NCBI GenBank assembly: GCA_002270565.1
Contig: NQMI01000109.1
Location: forward strand, 94,899-158,898
Source: Stenocarpella maydis
Lineage: Eukaryota; Ascomycota; Sordariomycetes; Diaporthales; Diaporthaceae
Reading direction: 5' to 3'
Length of the DNA stretch: 64,000 bases
Shown: positions 60,145 to 64,000 of the stretch, in pieces
How the letters are laid out: the number at the start of each line of letters is the position of its first letter
Position numbering within the stretch: position 1 is the stretch's first letter
Program-made: the position numbers and the translations under genes
The notes under the pieces: model-generated
The model's input: only the letters and a program-made list of their open reading frames with translations
Told to the model about the DNA's origin: nothing
Databases searched by the model: none

Positions 60145-60196
60145 ATTTATATATTTAAGGTACTAATGTCTCTTTCCTTAAAATCTTTAATATAAG

Positions 60197-60666
60197 TGTT
60201 AAACGGAAACAGTTGAATTCGACCAACTACGCCCAGTGTGTGCGTGACGGGAGATGACTTGTATGGCCGTGAGTTGATTTTTTAGGGTATACAACTACCC
60301 CAACTTTGAACCTCTGCATCAGACTTATTTCTTGCCCAAATTCTTTATCAAGTAAACCAATCAGAAGGCTAGCTTCTGATATATATCTGTATGTATTTTT
60401 ATAGGCGTATGGGTTAGGGATGTTGGGTTATTCGGGGTTAAAGTAGGTTGGTTTTTGACTAGATTCTTCGTCATTTGCAAACTTGCACCAGAGCCACCCG
60501 CAGCGTGCTGCGGGGTGAGACGATGTCGGAGGGTATATGAGGAGGGCTTACGGAAGCCCACTCAAAATCAGTACCAGATAGCAACAAGCAATCACAAGTT
60601 TTCCAACCAGTACTCTGCAGCCCCCTGAACCACTTCGATCCAGTATCGTACCTACCAATAAAACTA
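60197..60666 (+). mobile_element. Diverged gypsy-type LTR fragment
   Basis: Starts TGTTAAACGGAAACAGTTG and shares TTGCAAACTTGCACCAGAGCC and the GAGGAGGGCTTACGGAAGCCCA region with the other LTRs, but lacks the 22-bp repeats and is overall diverged: a second subfamily. It stops at the N at 60667. Confidence 0.7.
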
Positions 60667-60667
60667 N
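60667..60667. other. Single-N assembly join
   Basis: Joins the gypsy LTR fragment to a copia 3' tail mid-sequence. Confidence 0.85.
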
Positions 60668-61077
60668 GTATAATAGTATATATGATGAACTCGATAAAGG
60701 GACTGGCATAGCTAAAAGTAGTAGTGGTATAGGGATTTGGTGATGAATGCGGTAATTTCTTTTGTTTTTCCTTGAAATGGCGAGAGCGTGGGTTTAACCC
60801 TATGCTTGGGATTTTTTTTATGTTTTTGGAGGAGATAGTTGCTGGCAAAAGAAAAGACTGCTAGTGTGGCAATAGCAGTGTGCAATAGCACACTGGTGGG
60901 CTAGCACTACAGCTACCATACTGTAGCTAGAGGACGTAGTTGCTTACTCAGCAACCACTACCCTCTATATAAGCCCGAGATAGCTGGCGGGCTACGCCCA
61001 CTACACCCACTACTCCTAGAGAGAGAGAATTTTAACCATAACCCCCAATCGTATTGCAATACGTGACCCAGCCAACA
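60668..61077 (+). mobile_element. Truncated copia 3' end with LTR (60865-61077)
   Basis: Matches 59735-60144: the same tail (GATGAACTCGATAAAGGGACT..., T run), then an LTR of 213 bp ending CAGCCAACA. Only the last ~200 bp of internal sequence is present, cut at the N. Confidence 0.85.
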
Positions 61078-62281
61078 AAAGTCTTTATTATAAGGTCTTA
61101 CCCTTAGGATAAATATAAACTTAAGATTAGCTAATTATATAGTTCCTTAAGGTAAGATATAGGTAATTAGTTAATAAGGATCTAAATTTTAATTAATCTT
61201 TTATATTATATCTTTCTCTTTCTTATCTATAAAGTATATGCTTATTTTTATTGAAGGTTCTTTATATATTTTTCTTCTTAATTATATAATTTATATATAA
61301 TACTTAAGAAAGGGATATACTTATACCTAGTTAGCTATAATTAATATATTCCTTAATCTTAATAATAAGCATATTATTATTAATAAAGCATTCTAGTGCC
61401 TTATTTAGTGTATATTTTTATAAAGGTATTAGCTAAATTACTATTACTAGTAATCTAATGAATCTTATAAATCTTATGCTTTTTATATAATTATTATAAA
61501 GCTGTTATATTAATTACTAAATGATTCTCCTTAATAATGCTTAACTTAATAAGGTACTTATATAGTAAAAAAGAATTAGTATAAAACATAAATAGAATTA
61601 TAGATAGGCTTGAATAAAAAATAATTTAATAAAGTATAGCTAAGAGAATAATACTTATATTAAACCTATTAACTATCTTATAGATCTTAAAAATAAGTAT
61701 ACTTTAGGTAATATACTTATATTTAATAAATAACTAGTATAAGATATTACTCTTAATATTCTATTAGTCTTTCTATTTACTTAGTTTCTTATTAACTAAA
61801 GTAATTATAAAGCTAACATAAAAGCTAAGATCTTTATTATTAAAAAATAAGCTATTTATAAAGATTATTAACTTAGCTATAAGAAGATTTATAGGAATAT
61901 ATTGTAATCCTTGGTTTAAATTTTTAGCTTATTATTTAAGGTAATAATTTAGTTACTTATAATCCTTATTTATAGAATCTTAAACTTATATTATAATACT
62001 AAGGTTAAATAAAGCTTCTAGTTAATATATAAATACTAGGTAGGCACCTTAAGCATATTATTCTATATATTATTAGGCCTAATCCCTTACCTTAATATTT
62101 ATTTCTTAAATTTTTACTTCTTTTTCTTTTACTAAAGGTATAGTTTATTAATTCTTATTATTATCTTAATATTCTTGAAATTTAAGTACTTATTAGTAAA
62201 TAATTCCTCCTGTTAGTAAGTTATATACTATGATATAAGTAGTAGTAGTAAATATATTTAATATATCTCTAAAGTAGTATT
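61078..62281. repeat. RIP-type AT-rich block
   Basis: Nearly all A/T with TTAGTATA/TAATAA-like words and no ORFs. Nothing else recognisable. Confidence 0.7.
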
Positions 62282-62437
62282 TTAGCAGGCATAGCCTGCA
62301 CAGCCAGGTCAGGCATATATAGTATAGGGTGGTTGCTTAGTTATTCAACTTAATCAGCAACCACTCATTGCTACTACAGTAGTAACTATAGTAGTAGCCC
62401 ATTAGTATGCCGTGCATACTACTGTTACTACACTAGC
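62282..62437 (-). mobile_element. Diverged copia-type LTR fragment
   Basis: On the minus strand it begins TGTAGTAACAGTAGTATGCA and keeps the LTR order (GTGGTTGCTGATTAAG...GGTTGC, AGGCTATGCCTGC). It is preceded by the same AAAAGAAAAGACTGCTAG context as the main LTRs: a variant subfamily. Confidence 0.55.
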
Positions 62438-62699
62438 AGTCTTTTCTTTTTAAATAATCCTTCCTTCTAGGTAACTATAAAAAATTCCTAGGCATAGGAT
62501 TAAACTTATACTTTTATAGTATTAAAAAAGTGTAAATAGTTATTATATATAGTCTTAAAGTTATTATCTTTATTTCTTTTTTAACTTTTTATTATTTATA
62601 TTATTAAGTATATTATGTATACTATTATATTAAATATTTTTAAAATTTAATATAGAAAAAGGCCTAGTGCATTATAATTATTTAGGCTTATAATGAAAG

Positions 62700-64000
62700 T
62701 GTTGGATAGGTCACGTATTGCAATACGAGTGGGGTGTTATTCTTATATTTCTCTCTATCTTTCAAGTAGTGGGTGCAGTGAGCATAGCCCGCCAGCTATC
62801 TCGGGTCTATATAGTGGGTAGTAGTTGCTTAGTAAGCAACTACACCCTCTAGCTACAGTACGGTGGCTATAGCAATAGCCCACCAATGTGTTGTTACACA
62901 CTACTATTGCCATACTAGTAGTCTTTTCTTTTAAAAATCATAGTAAAAAAAAATCCCAGGCGTGGGATTAAACCCATGCTCTCACTATCATAATAAGAAC
63001 AAAAGAATTGCCATATTCATCATTAGAATCCCTATATTGCCGTTACTTTTAATTATAGCAGCCCCTTTATTAAGTTCATTAAATATACCGTTATGCCAAG
63101 TGCCCATCAAATATAGGTACCCAGAGAGGCCTGGCATATCATGGCGGTCCCTACTTCCTTTAGAAGCTAAAAGCCTGTAATTATACGGTCCGGCATAATA
63201 TAATGCTTTCCCTATGCAAAATATCCGCTTCCATTAATATATACTACTTATTTATTATCTTTAATACTTAAGGGTTTTAAAAGAAATACGTGATAAAGAC
63301 TCATGCTTTTTTCGCCTATAGGTCATAGGTTGAATAAGGATTTGCCTGGAGCTGGAATAATAATTGCCCGGACTCCCTAGAACTAGAATAATAACTATCT
63401 AGCCTTCCAAACCCCTTCTCTCTCTTTACTAAGTGTTAACAATTAACTAAATTAAGTATAGTCCAGATTAGCTGCCAATCTAACGGCAGATATCAATAAC
63501 AAGTTTCAACAACAACTCAATCTATAAAAGCCCTCTTTGCCCGAGGCCATTTAGGAGAAGAACACTCAGTGAAGCCCTCTCCATTAGAGGCTAATAGCAA
63601 GAGTTGGTGGGTGTGGATAAGGTAGTAGTTGGGTCAGGTAGGAATTATAGCAAATAGTAATAAATGACATACCAGAGCCAACTTATTAATAAAATATATA
63701 GTAAAGCGTGTAATATCTAACGCTACTCTTGGTAAGTATATAAAACATATATTAAGCAGGAGTTAAGACCGCGAAATCTTAACCAGGGACGCTTAATATA
63801 CACAGCTGGCAACTTAAGTGCCCGTGGGATAGTGGTAACCCTTGTTACTTAAACCCTTAGTACATAGGCACCACTATAAAAATCTTAGCTACAAGGTCTC
63901 GCCCTTAAGATAGATTTAAACCATATACTAGCCAACTATATAGCTCCTTAGGGTAAGATGTAGGTAACTAATTAATAGGAATCTAAAGTTTTACTGGTTG
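62700..64000 (-). mobile_element. 3' end of a second copia copy, minus strand, running off the window
   Basis: The LTR at 62700-62914 is followed (leftward on the minus strand) by the same long 3' tail as 58632-59933; for example 63750-64000 is the inverse of about 58880-59110. The remainder lies outside the window. Confidence 0.85.

Noticed and set aside
62962..63180. 72-codon plus-strand ORF
   Set aside because: Lies antisense inside the 3' tail of the minus-strand copia copy.

Overview
The window looks like a chromosome segment of a filamentous ascomycete fungus, probably a sordariomycete. The genes have short spliceosomal introns (about 50-95 bp) with GTAAGT/GTATGT-type donors. The gene families are typically fungal. 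The repeats carry the marks of repeat-induced point mutation (RIP): long reading frames broken almost only by TAG/TAA where CAG/CAA/TGG is expected, and extreme AT enrichment. No tool was run; exon borders were worked out by hand from splice signals and phase, and function calls rest on recognised motifs.

Layout. 1-9.0 kb: transposon graveyard, with a dead Mutator-like transposase, a tandem LTR-like repeat and a 3.97-kb TA-flanked element with ~96-bp terminal inverted repeats that carries one long RIP-stopped frame I do not recognise and an inserted LTR. 9.1-24.7 kb: an 11-exon intracellular subtilisin-like (S8) protease; a dead repeat element with a Ulp1-like protease frame; a gasdermin-like (HET-Q1/RCD-1-type) candidate on the opposite strand; a large VIT-vWA protein; and a fungal transcription-factor-domain protein. 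24.8-47.6 kb: ordinary gene-rich DNA with an SDR and an NmrA-like reductase sharing a promoter, a WSC-GH3 beta-xylosidase, a small secreted protein, a conserved unknown, an aspartic protease, a multi-pass membrane protein, a polysaccharide-deacetylase/PuuE-like hydrolase and an amidase. The last gene before the AT-rich block is broken by one RIP-type stop. 47.6-64 kb: AT-rich nested retrotransposons, comprising a RIP-dead Ty1/copia element (51176-60144) with a Ty3/gypsy-like insertion inside it, solo LTRs with target duplications, and the 3' end of an inverted second copia copy running off the window.

The most interesting unit is 9.1-17.7 kb. Fungal gasdermin-like proteins of the HET-Q1 type are activated by proteolysis by a genomically linked subtilisin-like protease (HET-Q2 type). 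Here an apparently intact S8 protease with a ~640-residue N-terminal region lies convergent to a 330-aa protein that looks like that pore-former family, and the two are pushed apart only by a RIP-dead repeat. The protease call is strong; the gasdermin assignment is a family-level inference that needs a profile or structure search. The VIT-vWA gene is transcribed divergently from the gasdermin-like gene across a 521-bp promoter with a 21-bp-periodic GCATGCAGG repeat.
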